Assembly (NCBI GenBank): GCA_948099385.1
Contig: CANUEZ040000024.1
Location: 23,738,501-23,802,500, forward strand
Length of the DNA stretch: 64,000 bases
Direction: 5' to 3'
Source: Fasciola hepatica
Taxonomy: Eukaryota; Platyhelminthes; Trematoda; Plagiorchiida; Fasciolidae
A program made the position numbers and the translations under genes. The notes beneath the pieces were generated by a model. That model was not told the origin of the DNA. It searched no databases and saw nothing but the letters and a program-made list of their open reading frames with translations. Positions 48,482 through 57,199 of this stretch are shown here, in pieces (position 1 is the stretch's first letter; each line of letters begins with the position of its first letter).

Positions 48482-50671
48482 CCAAAAGTGGCGAGCAGAA
48501 AGAACAACGGTTATTCTAGCGATTAGTGATTCGTTGAGCAAGCGATCGCAAACGATCATTCGGACTGCCCAATGTGGTGAAATTTTCGATCGGTTGACAT
48601 GTTGTTTTTCGTGGATATGACAAGCCAGTAAATATACCGCTCTATTTTGTTGTTCCTTAGGTACTCGCCAAGGTACCTTTCGAAAAATATTCAAAAACAA
48701 TGCTGCCTGCCATCGATCAGCTGGATGGCTGAAATGCAATAGCTTGTTTACACGTTATTATATACGTTAAGGTGCAATCTTGAAAGTCAGTTGATATCCC
48801 CAATATATGAAACCCCACACTGGTCACTAGCTTACGACGGACGCGATCTTGTTTTGTCTCGTTTGCTTGAAGAAGACCTCCGACCAGAAGCACACTCAAA
48901 ACAAGCCCTACTTGCTTGATTATCACTTCGGAGGTCAGAGGTTCGAATTCCCGCCATCACCGGTTACTTTGGTGGTAGACAGCACTTCACTGTCGTCCGG
49001 ATCGTTACCACACCTGACCTACTGAGGCCTTATGTGGCTCTCCACTCCAAGCCTCAGGGTCTGGTTGCCGGTTACACCTGATAGTGCGGTAAGCCTTCGT
49101 GGCTATGGTGTATATACCCCTTCCACTGCACTCATGCACAAGCATGTAATTAAAAAAACTACAAATCTGGCAGCGCCCACTCCAGCATGACAAACTTTTC
49201 TGATTTGTAGTGCAGGGTGTTACTTCTCACTTTTAAGGAAATGAATAATAGTAATAACAATAACAATAACAATAATAATAATAATATAGTCACTTGAAGA
49301 CCTCCGCTTTGAGAGACTGCGTGAATATGGTTAGATGAAGTACGTTCCAAAGGACATACCTCTCGTATGAAAAGGGCCCAAACAATATTCGGAACAGTAT
49401 TTATCCGTGGTCCTATTCTGGCCTCAAATACTTACCAAAACTAAGTGCGTTACTAACGTTTACATACCCGACTTATTTGCGACCTTTGCTTGTTTTCTTT
49501 CAGGAGCTCCTTTTATTTTCCCAGAAGTGGATGAGTCCACAAAGTTGCACGTAACGGGTGGAGAACAATCCGACTCGTCGTCTGATTCCACAATAAGTCG
49601 TTTGCGTTTAGCACTGATGACTAACGTGAGAGAAAATTAGGAATATTTCTGAAAATCTCAAAAATACCAGCGCTGGTCAAAAATGCATCATCGTCATCAT
49701 CATCACCAATGTTATCATCATCTGCAACTGTTTTAGCCACTGGCGATTTGACGAGGGGTTTGTTTTCGGTCCGTGTCTCCGGAAAGACCCTGAAACATAG
49801 ATTGACGAGAATCAAAAACTTACGAGGGACGCTTATGGACTACGTTTTGGGGCGTTGCCACGGCTGATTTTAGGAAATGACAGCAAATTTTACGTACTTG
49901 TATTAGGCTTATTCTTCGGAACTGAGGTGAAGAAGTCTTTCGTAGCTTGAGTCTTATTGTGTACATATTTGGCCGCTGGATAAAGTATAAATACTCCGAC
50001 AACTCAAAACTTACGAAAAGGTTTGGAAACAGCCTCTCGAGGCTGAATGACGTCTTGTGAGGCCTGACTTACGTGGTTCGGTTGATTATTATCCGCACTG
50101 GTTAGAGGAGCTCTCGAAACAACTTGGGGCTCCCATGGTATTGTAGTTAACCTGTGGAATCCATCTCAATTAAAGCAGTCTGCTTATGCAACATACCTTT
50201 TTAGCTTATCTGGTGACAAATCTGCTTCTACATCATTTCTGGCGAAATCGGAGGATCTCTTGTAGTAAAAACATATTTTATCGTTCGAAAAAACGTACGG
50301 TTTGTAAATTTCGTTGTACACTATATAAAACCTTTGTCGGAGACTGCTGGAAATTCTCCATTGCTTGGTTTAGTTTGTTTTGTGGCACCAACTTGACAAC
50401 AACCTGTCCATTATAATCTAGACCGCTCAACAAATACACGGCCGACAAATGGCTCCGTTTGCGCAGATATTCATCCAAGATACTGAAACACACTTATATA
50501 TATAAACAGAAATTACCGTTGAGATTCACCAATAGATCGATCAAAATTGATCGACAACCATTTGGTAGTTACCTTTTTTTAGTAATTGTCATAATTAAGT
50601 GGATGTATTACCACTGTTGTATTCTCTTCAAACTTTTCGTCTAAATTCTCCAGCAACATTTGGTTTTCCAT
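45674..50671 (-). CDS. POLD3: DNA polymerase delta subunit 3 (POLD3/p66-like), 11 exons, 3' end missing
   Basis: Accessory subunit of replicative DNA polymerase delta; in other animals it binds POLD2 through its N-terminus and PCNA through a C-terminal motif. Exons on the minus strand: 50671-50612, 50572-50517, 50482-50299, 50258-50197, 50151-50015, 49921-49898, 49863-49824, 49789-49668, 49620-49468, 47509-47237 and 45858-45674. All ten junctions are AG acceptors and GT donors and keep one frame: 1296 nt, 432 codons, no stop. Family matches: VTTKWLSINF (family TYKWLSY), YLRKRSHLSAVYLLSG (family ERKR...VTYLVSG), VLYSVQRNLQ (family HVYSIQKA), MKTFQDDEGFM joined to VTEKAWESASEDG (family TFVDEEGFMVTEKVYESES). 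The human protein is 466 residues, so only a short terminal exon is lacking. Two introns of 2.0 and 1.4 kb surround exon 10; most others are 30-60 nt. Confidence 0.9.
46013..46057. repeat. (AAT)n microsatellite
   Basis: About 45 bp of AAT repeats in the intron between POLD3 exons 10 and 11. Confidence 0.95.
47237..47509 (-). CDS. POLD3: POLD3 exon 10
   Basis: Between acgttcgtttag and gtgggt, 273 nt. It begins DIKKVLVADSETDSPAAS and ends RRHVMKTFQDDEGFM. The end is the signature that names the gene. Confidence 0.9.
47866..48113 (-). repeat. SINE family 1, diverged copy
   Basis: In the POLD3 intron between exons 9 and 10. The minus strand carries GGTAGTAGACAGTAATCCACTGTCG/GACAGTAATCCACTGTCG-type body sequence and TGCGCAAACGTGTCGG near its 3' end. 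The B-box region is decayed. Confidence 0.7.
48445..48481. repeat. (AAT)n microsatellite
   Basis: About 37 bp of AAT repeats. Confidence 0.95.
48918..49157 (+). repeat. SINE family 1, 5'-truncated copy
   Basis: It begins inside the tRNA head (GATTATCACTTCGGAGGTCAG), keeps the B box AGAGGTTCGAATTCCC and full body, and ends CATGCACAAGCATGTAATT followed by A-rich sequence. It lies in the same POLD3 intron as the copy at 47866 but in the opposite orientation. Confidence 0.85.
49243..49288. repeat. (AAT/AAC)n tract
   Basis: Mixed AAT and AAC repeats, about 45 bp. Confidence 0.9.
49468..49620 (-). CDS. POLD3: POLD3 exon 9
   Basis: Between tctctcacgttag and gtatgt. AKRKRLIVESDDESD is a basic-then-acidic segment typical of this disordered region; it ends QAKVANKS. 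Confidence 0.85.
49668..49789 (-). CDS. POLD3: POLD3 exon 8, with Asp-rich tract
   Basis: Between tctatgtttcag and gtattt. It encodes TENKPLVKSPVAKTV, then an aspartate-rich stretch (DDDNIGDDDDDD) made by a GAT-type triplet repeat that could vary in length between individuals. Confidence 0.8.
49824..49863 (-). CDS. POLD3: POLD3 exon 7, 40-nt exon
   Basis: Between ttcctaaaatcag and gtaagt; VATPQNVVHKRP with split codons at both ends. Confidence 0.75.
49898..49921 (-). CDS. POLD3: POLD3 exon 6, 24-nt microexon
   Basis: Between ttcttcacctcag and gtacgt; it adds PKNKPNT plus split codons and keeps the frame on both sides. Confidence 0.7.
50015..50151 (-). CDS. POLD3: POLD3 exon 5
   Basis: A 137-nt exon, starting LTTIPWEPQVVSRAPL, between gattccacag and gtaagt. 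Start of the disordered middle region. Confidence 0.8.
50197..50258 (-). CDS. POLD3: POLD3 exon 4
   Basis: A 62-nt exon, RSSDFARNDVEADLSPDKLK, between actacaag and gtatgt. Confidence 0.8.
50299..50482 (-). CDS. POLD3: POLD3 exon 3
   Basis: A 184-nt exon, ILDEYLRKRSHLSAVYLLSG to SVQRNLQT, the main part of the N-terminal POLD2-binding fold. Acceptor gtgtttcag, donor gtacgt. Confidence 0.9.
50517..50572 (-). CDS. POLD3: POLD3 exon 2
   Basis: Begins VTTKWLSINF after the acceptor aaaaaaag and ends before gtaatt in phase 2. It holds the conserved KWLS motif of the POLD2-binding N-terminal domain. Confidence 0.85.
50612..50671 (-). CDS. POLD3: POLD3 exon 1 (start codon)
   Basis: ATG in a good context (gtggcaATGG), 20 codons, starting MENQMLLENLDEKF, then donor gtaata. 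The human start (an acidic helix with LENIDEF) aligns with LLENLDEKF, which supports this start. Confidence 0.8.
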
Positions 50672-50931
50672 TGCCACAATTTGGCCCGAATGACTAAAGC
50701 GGACAGATTATTCAATAAATTTGCATAGACGATCTGCTGCTCGTGATAAGGTCCCTCAGGTTATTTCTTATGCAGCCGTATATGGCATGCAGCATGAAAA
50801 AAAAATTGGAATACAGGAAAACGCTAGACGCAATCAGCAGCAGGTGCTAAGCAGAACTGTGGTACATGGTACATTTATAGTATGATGGGATTATGAAATC
50901 TTGGCCGAGGGGAGAGAACTAGCCTTACACT
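50672..50931. promoter_or_regulatory. Upstream region of POLD3
   Basis: About 260 bp between the POLD3 start codon and the SINE at 50932. It should contain the 5' untranslated region and core promoter. I see no TATA box at a sensible distance or other nameable motif, so this is position-based only. Confidence 0.3.
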
Positions 50932-51150
50932 TTTTTATTACATGCTTGCGCACGAGTGCAGTGGAAGGGGTGTATATTTCACAGCCACGAAGGCCCATCG
51001 CACTGTTAGGGGTAACCAGCTAGATGTGGTAACAATCCCGACGGTAGTGGATTACTGTCTACCACCAAAGTAACCGGTGATGGCGGAAACCTGAACCTCG
51101 GATCTCCCAGGTGATAAGCAAACGCTCTAAACCATTCGAACACCACCGGT
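50932..51150 (-). repeat. SINE family 1 with internal deletion
   Basis: Both ends are intact: the head GGTGGTGTTCGAATGGTTTAGAG and the tail GCGCAAGCATGTAATAAAAAA. About 30-40 bp of the body is missing between GTTAGGGGTAACC and the ATCCCGACGG region. Confidence 0.8.
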
Positions 51151-51456
51151 CTCAATACACAAGGTCATCCACCGACTGCTTTGTAAGGACCTTTTTGAGC
51201 ACCCGTCAAATGTGGGCATTTTGTAATAACGGCTGAAGCTGTTCGTGATAATATAAGACTTAGATGGTCTACTCAGAAACGACTTTCTCATAAACAAAAA
51301 TAACTATCCTTTTCTCGATGATATGAAAACTAAACTCGCTGTGGAAATTCAGAACATCACGAAGAACCATAATCTTCGCTTCAGCACCTACCACGCGAAT
51401 TTCAACGCACAGCTACGAAAAGAGCAGCACTGAGTGTGTGAAGACCCTGACAACGG

Positions 51457-51621
51457 TGTTACATATTTTTACTGCACTTCTGTTTTATAATTCGCACCTA
51501 CATCGCTTGCCTAGTCTAACAATTCACTTGTCTTGTTTTAGCTCGTGTGCCTCGTTTTTGGTCGATTAAAACCAGACGTTGTTTTCTGAGCTTTCATTCT
51601 GTTAACCGTTCATACGTTTCA
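51457..51621 (+). repeat. 5' LTR
   Basis: Starts TGTTACATATTTTTACTGC and ends GTTCATACGTTTCA. It shares GCCTAGTCTAACA/GCCTAGTCTGACA, CTTGTTTTAGCTCGT and GCCTCGTTTTTGGTCGATTA with the 3' LTR. Confidence 0.85.
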
Positions 51622-51639
51622 ATCTAACCGGTAAAAAAC

Positions 51640-52355
51640 AATGGGCTGACACCTGCGCCCGGATCGTTTCGACGCCGACCCAAATTTCCCAAATGGCACT
51701 GACTCCTGGGAACATTGGTATTACACCTTTACAAACTTTTTGGGATGAGTAAAAGAACAACAACCGGACAAACTAAAAACCTTCACGCATTTTATATCGC
51801 CAATTATTATCGTCCCTATACACGCAAACTAAGAACGAAATTTTCGCACGATATCTTCTGACAACTTTGAAGCAAAATACTATTGAAACCGTCAATCAGT
51901 TCATGCAAAAACTTAGAAATCTTGCCAGAGACTGTAATTCCCAGGCTGTCAGTGCAAAGCAAAACGAATAAGGTGCTATCCGCGACGTATTCATCAGCGA
52001 ACTTCTGTCAAATCCTATTCGTCAGCGACTTCTCGAAAAAAAAACTTCTGGCATAGGTACTGCATATGATCAAGCTAAAGCTCTCGATCTAGGTCATCAG
52101 CAATTGCGGACATTCGCTCAATCCAAACCTTCAGTATACACTACCGCTATGATAGATAGCTCCAGCGCCCCCAGTCAGGTATCTGATAAACAGGCCGAAG
52201 TAACACTGGCTACATCCCGAACTAACTGCTTTTTGTGGCTATGGTCACCATCCTCGTCACAAATGTCCCGCAAAAGATGCACTTTTGCAAGTCATGTGGT
52301 AAAAGGGGGCACTTTCAGAAGGTCTGTCAAGATTGTACGAACACAAAACAAACCG
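51640..52355 (+). pseudogene. gag remnant with two zinc knuckles
   Basis: Frame-shifting reading gives RFDADPNFPNGTDSWEHWYY, NEIFARYLLTTLKQNTIE, VNQFMQKLRNLARDCNSQAV and AYDQAKALDLGHQQLRTFAQ. Knuckle 1 (from 52234) is CGYGHHPRHKC after a frameshift; knuckle 2 (52286-52327) is CKSCGKRGHFQKVC, a canonical CX2CX4HX4C. At least three frameshifts or stops are present. Confidence 0.8.
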
Positions 52356-52399
52356 CAACTTCTTCACCATCTCTCATTTCCTCCATCATTGTAACTGCA

Positions 52400-52627
52400 G
52401 CTCCAGTGGGCCTCAGTAAGGCTACTGCTGAAATAACAGTCAACGGAGTAGTGCTACAAGCTTTGGTAGACACAGGAAGCTCGGAGAGTTACGTCTCCGA
52501 AGAGAGTGCTCCGAAACAAATGCTCAATAATGGCATCCAAAAGAAAGAACATCTGTATTGGGACGTTTTCACATTACTCCCAGTGGTTTTCCCGTTTTTC
52601 GGATACAATTCATCCACCTATCGTTAA
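52400..52627 (+). pseudogene. Retroelement aspartic protease remnant
   Basis: Continues in frame from zinc knuckle 2: TAEITVNGVVLQALVDTGSS. The DTG catalytic triplet lies at 52469-52477. The frame ends at 52627, just before the unrelated block. Confidence 0.75.
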
Positions 52628-53350
52628 TGGGGCGTATAAAGGTATCTGAGAGGAGTAGCACCTGAGTTGGTAGACTGTCGTGTCCCTCGGAGTATCTTCC
52701 ATCTCTTTGGTCTCCATCATTTACCCAACTCTCACCTGTGGCTCCACGAAACTGAGGCACGCATCAGCAGCCCAACCCCGACAAACAACTAGATAGACGG
52801 ACCAAACCAGGTTGAGGGTAACCGAGGCATAAAAAACTCGGTGAGACCGCGCCTGGCATGCGAAGACGAATACTTTTGCATAGGCGGATGAGATCTGCTG
52901 GGATCCAACGGCTACCGAGGAAATTCGGCCAATCAACAGGGTTGCATGGACCCCTGGGTCTAGGTGACTTCTAGAGAATGGCAAACGAGCTCCTAGAGAG
53001 CCACGGGCAACTATACACCGAGATCACTAGGACGCATTGCGCATCCCGGACTGATAGGCCACCATCCAAAAGGCGTACGAACCGCTCGTTCGGTCGCCGG
53101 CTCCCAACACAAAAACTTCCTGTTGCCTGACAGGTAGCACTTAGTTGTGCACGAGCTAAGTTGCTACTCCGAACAAAAAGCCGGGTGACACTGGGGACGC
53201 CACTTCGTACCAAATTCCCAAGACTCTTCGCGACAAGTTCCTTTACATTCGGGATATGCATGAAGCATGCTTATTCTCCCACAGGATCTAGTCACTAGAA
53301 GTAAAATTAAGTAATAGGACATCCCCTCTTCGCAAAGAACTACTATCGTC
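52628..53350. other. GC-richer unidentified block replacing the RT
   Basis: Base composition rises compared with the flanking element. Minus-strand frames (52971-53261, 52721-52984) are open for about 90 codons but show no RT motifs or other family. Its ends coincide roughly with the end of protease and the start of RNase H, so it is either an insertion or a replacement. Confidence 0.5.
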
Positions 53351-53354
53351 TTAC

Positions 53355-54165
53355 GAATTATTGAAGTCTGAAGTAAACCAATCATCACTATTCGCAACCG
53401 ATAAAGACATATCACTCGTGGTTGAAACCAACACTCCCGATATAACAAGCTCTACTACCCCCAATCAAAGCCTGTTTTCGCGTACTGTCACCCATGAAGC
53501 GAAATCACTCTGCGGTAGAGAAACAAGCTTAGACGATTGTCGAAGCTATTCGAAAGTAGCGACATTATCTCATTGGTGCACATGTAACACCGTGTTCGTG
53601 TTATTTTGTTTCCCGTGTTTTGCTACAGATTACTATTTCAGTAGTCAGACTCTGTGACTGAAACACGCGTTTTCTTGAATTTCATTGGTCAATCCCTTTT
53701 GATCTTTGCTCTGACTGACCGGCTATCTTTACGCTTGGACCACCAAGAGACGGTGTTTCCTGCTTGATACAGTTGGCGATTCACCTCGAATGTAGGTTTC
53801 GTTCCTGTTATCAGTTTTCTGTTTGTTGCGCCACGCGTCACTGATGTGATTATTTTATCATTATAGAACCACACACACTATAGGCCAAGAATTTAACTGT
53901 CTTCTGACATTATATCGACCCCGGGTGCGTCTGTTTGGGTGGCAAGCCAACGTAGATCGCGAACAAGTGATCTGCCGTCTACAGCACACTCCAAGCTTGT
54001 TACAGACCAACATTCTGTCGCTCTCATGTACGACATGAAAATCAGCAGCAAGATATAGAATGACAAAATTCAATGTTGGCACACTGAGCTTTCTCAATTT
54101 TCCTATGGTGTGATACATCTCCCAGGTTTACAGAATCCCGTAGCCGGTACTTTGTCACGAGCATT
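53355..54165 (+). pseudogene. RNase H remnant
   Basis: LKSEVNQSSLFATDKDISLV, then VETNTPDIT (family VETDAS) near 53420, and after an interrupted stretch TDQHSVALMYDMK, NDKIQCWHTELSQFSYGVIH and LPGLQNPVAGTLSRAFCAS up to 54165. The conserved order and spacing of gypsy RNase H are recognisable despite stops. Confidence 0.75.
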
Positions 54166-54530
54166 CTGTGCGAGCATACATTCTATCAGTGGATTGAAGC
54201 GACTTCACGAAAGTCTCTGTCATCCCGGTATTACTCGTCCATATCAATTTGGTCGGGCAGCAAACTTGCGTTTTTCTCTCGATAATGTCAAGGCGATAAT
54301 TCGGCAACGTTCTGTTCGTTCCCGCCTGAAATCCAAGCTAAAAGAATCCTGTAATAGCCCACTTGTTAAAGCCACACAGCCATTTAAACGCCTTAGTGGT
54401 GACTTCAAAGGACCCACCCCCTCTTCTATTCGTAGTCGCTACATCTTGACAATCATAGATAGATATTCTCGCTTTCCTTTTGCCTCTCCTTGTCCTGATA
54501 TGACTGCTTTCATCATAATTTCTCGTTAAC
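54165..54530 (+). pseudogene. Integrase, zinc-binding and catalytic core N-terminal half
   Basis: LHESLCHPGITRPYQF is the HH half of the zinc domain; the matching CC pair is lost (RQRSVRS). Then FKRLSGDFKGPTPSS and YILTIIDRYSRFPFASPC carry the first Asp of the catalytic triad and the region before the second. Truncated by a stop at 54527-54529. Confidence 0.8.
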
Positions 54531-55195
54531 TGGAATCGTTTGCTGCGTTTGGCATGCCGCGATATCTACAGTCTGTCTCAAGACGAGCTACACCCCTCAA
54601 AGCAATGGTCAAGTTGGGCGACTTAACAGGACAATATTAAAAACAGTATTTCTGTGCCTCCGTTCGAGAGATCTAGCCATTGATCAGTGGGAGCTGGTAT
54701 TGCCTGAGGCACCGCATGCTATCAGGTCACTGCTGTGTGGTGTTATCAATGCCTGGGCCAGTGCTTTATCGAAAAAACATCAGTTCGTCCAAGTATGACC
54801 CGACAGTGGAGGAAGTCGAACCACTGCAGAACAAGCCCGAGTACGTACACATACGTCTCCCTGATGGACACGAAGAAACGGCATCACTTCTTCATCTTGC
54901 TCCCGCAAAACAACCGACTTCTGCACCATCTGTCCCTCATTCAGACTCTCCCCCGGTTAGTGACACGCCATGTATCTCCGACTTGCAAGACTGTCTCTGG
55001 CCCTGTGAGTCTTCCAGTAAATTAGAAAAAACGTTGAAAACCCCTCGCAACAACAAAGAGCGAGATCCTAACGCCTCCAAAATCGTGAGGCGCAACAACG
55101 CATTCTTCGTTAACCGATATAGACATATTTTATTCCCTATCCACGGACTTAACGAAAGACAAAATACTAATCTTTGTTCTCTAAGTGGCGATGAA

Positions 55196-55369
55196 TGTTA
55201 TTTATTCGTTACTGTGCTACTGCTTCACAATTCGCTCGTATATCGTTTGCCTAGTCTGACATTCCACTTGCCTTGTTTTAGCTCGTATGCCTCGTTTTTG
55301 GTCGATTAAAGCCCATCAATCAGGCGTTCTTTTTTGAGGTTTAATGCTGATAACCGTTAGTACGTTACA
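55196..55369 (+). repeat. 3' LTR
   Basis: Starts TGTTATTTATTCGTTACTG and ends GTTAGTACGTTACA. It is about 80-85 percent similar to the 5' LTR by eye and is followed by AACGG, the target duplication. Confidence 0.85.
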
Positions 55370-55642
55370 AACGGATGAAGTCTACCGCGACTTTGGAATA
55401 TAACACCACTTTGTCGATAAACAAACAACTTTGAATTACCGTGATCATTTGGGAATCGATTTATGGCATAAAACTTTGGCCTCAAAGCCCGTCAGCTGTT
55501 GCAATCAACGTCTTCACTAACAACTGAAAAACCGAAGGGTAAGGCACACTACAGCTTGCACAATATGGTCAACCGTGTCGTCAGACGTGGCATTCCATTC
55601 ACAGTGGGACTGGTACGCTCACATGTAATCCGACTTGAATTA

Positions 55643-55823
55643 ATTTCTTATTATAGGCTTGCACATGAATGCAGTAGGATGAGTATTCTCATCGCCCCAA
55701 GGACTCGCTGCGCTATTAGGAATGATAGATAACCTGGCCCCGAAACTTTCAGTAAATAGCCGTATAAAGACAATAGGTCAGGGGCGGCAAGGAGCCGGGT
55801 AAAAGCAGATCACTGTCTACCAC
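55643..55823 (-). repeat. SINE family 1, 5'-truncated, head-to-head partner
   Basis: The minus strand has GTAGACAGTGATCTGC at the high end through to TTCATGTGCAAGCCTATAATAAG. It lacks the tRNA head and abuts the complete copy at 55825. Confidence 0.8.
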
Positions 55824-55824
55824 T

Positions 55825-56093
55825 GGCCGGTGGCGGTTGAGTGGTTTACAGCATTTCATTACCATGTCGGAGGACAGAGGTTTGAACCTCACCACCGCCG
55901 GCCATATTAGTAGTAGACAGTGATCCACTGTTATCCGACTTCGTATCACGCATGACCCACTAGGACCCTGCGTGATTCTCCACTCCAAATCTCAGGGTCT
56001 GGTTGCTGGTTATCCCTGATAATGCAGTGGGCCTTCGTGGCTATGGGATATACCCCTTCCATTGCACTTACGTGCAAGCAAGTAATAAAAAAT
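55825..56093 (+). repeat. SINE family 1, complete copy
   Basis: Head GGTGGCGGTTGAGTGGTTTACAG, B box AGAGGTTTGAACCTC, full body and ACGTGCAAGCAAGTAATAAAAAA tail. It lies directly head-to-head with the truncated copy. Confidence 0.85.
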
Positions 56094-56199
56094 CAAGAAA
56101 ATCTGATCAGTGGTGGCACGGTTTAAACCTTATACTACTTTACCACAACCAGGTATGGTTGTCTTGTGAACAGTGGTGCTCTTGTATCGCCGCAATTTC

Positions 56200-56350
56200 T
56201 TCAGCTCTCTTTAAATATTATCACTAGTCCTTCTTCTAGTTTTTAACAATTATTTATTAATTTTGACTGAGGTCCATCCTGAGACAGCAAACAGAACTGC
56301 GGCGCCTGACGCACGATTAATGGTTGTACAGACCGCACTGAACTGAAACG
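56200..56350 (+). repeat. Non-LTR 3' tail with ACTGAACTGA end
   Basis: GAGACAGCAAACAGAACTGC ... GATTAATGGTTGTACAGACC ... CACTGAACTGAA matches the 25290-25455 tail in order. Confidence 0.5.
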
Positions 56351-56514
56351 CTCTCAACCGTAAAATAATAAAAAACACTCAATGCGCAAGTTGTCAAGCC
56401 TTCGGGAATGTCGTTTTCGTTTTTAACAGAACCAAAATCGAAATCAGTCCGAGTATCAGATCTGATCTGATTACCAAGTGATCCATCATAGCGTAGCAAA
56501 GCCTAACCCTACGT

Positions 56515-56665
56515 TGAAGAACACAGAGGCACTGTACAACTGCTTCATACTTGTTAGGAATCATCAGCAGTGCACATCCATCAAGCCTCCACTGGGACTC
56601 GAACCCGAGGTGAACGATTGTGATTCCGACATCTTACCACCAGGTTATCCGGGCTGGCTATCAAT
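56515..56665 (-). repeat. SINE family 2, copy with tRNA head
   Basis: The minus strand reads GATAACCTGGTGGTAAGATG (A-box-like), CTCGGGTTCGAGTCCCAGT (B box), GGATGTGCACTGCTGATGA, TTCCTAACAAG and AGTGCCTCTGTG. This supplies the head that is missing from the 3.3-kb copy. Confidence 0.65.
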
Positions 56666-57127
56666 GGTTCGCTCGACTTCACTATTATATGATATGTTGA
56701 ATATTAACTTTAAAGGTTAATTACCTTCATCTACACACCTTCCTGTTATTATCGATGAATACTCCCGTTTTCCTTTTGTACCCTTGTACTGGTATAAATT
56801 TACCAGCAGTCACTTCCTGCCTGACTAACTTGTTTTTGACCTCCTGCGTTTGTATCCGAAGAGCTCGAACAATTTCTTCACGAAAAAGGTGAGGCGACCG
56901 GCAGAACTACAGCGTAAAACCCAGTGTAGTGGTCAGGTGAAACGAATGAAGTACTATAGAAAAATCGCCACGTTAGCCTTATAGTCCAAATGTCTAGCAA
57001 TCATACAGTGGGAACGGGTTCTTCCAGATGCACTACACTCAGTTACATCTCTCTTATGTACCCCCACAAATGCTACGTTCAACTGGAAGTCTTCTGCATG
57101 AATTTTATCATTATTATCATTAGTCCA

Positions 57128-57128
57128 C

Positions 57129-57186
<58 letters not shown>
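57128..57186. repeat. (ATT)n microsatellite
   Basis: About 59 bp of ATT repeats. Confidence 0.95.
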
Positions 57187-57187
<1 letters not shown>

Positions 57188-57199
57188 TTCACAATTGTC

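Larger units (their letters stand above)
51457..55369 (+). mobile_element. Ty3/gypsy-like LTR retrotransposon (CsRn1-type), RT missing
   Basis: A 3.9-kb element flanked by a 5-bp direct duplication AACGG (51452-51456 and 55370-55374). The LTRs are 51457-51621 and 55196-55369, both TGTTA...CA. Between them, in order: gag, two zinc knuckles, aspartic protease, RNase H pieces, integrase and a C-terminal region with SKYDPTVEEVEPLQ. The reverse transcriptase is absent; an unrelated GC-richer block occupies 52628-53350. Frameshifts and stops occur throughout. Short size, double zinc finger and integrase sequence style resemble CsRn1-like elements of flukes; this assignment is from memory of the family. 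Confidence 0.85.

Noticed and set aside
50299..50416. Plus-strand frame at 50186-50416
   Set aside because: Antisense to POLD3 exons 3 and 4.
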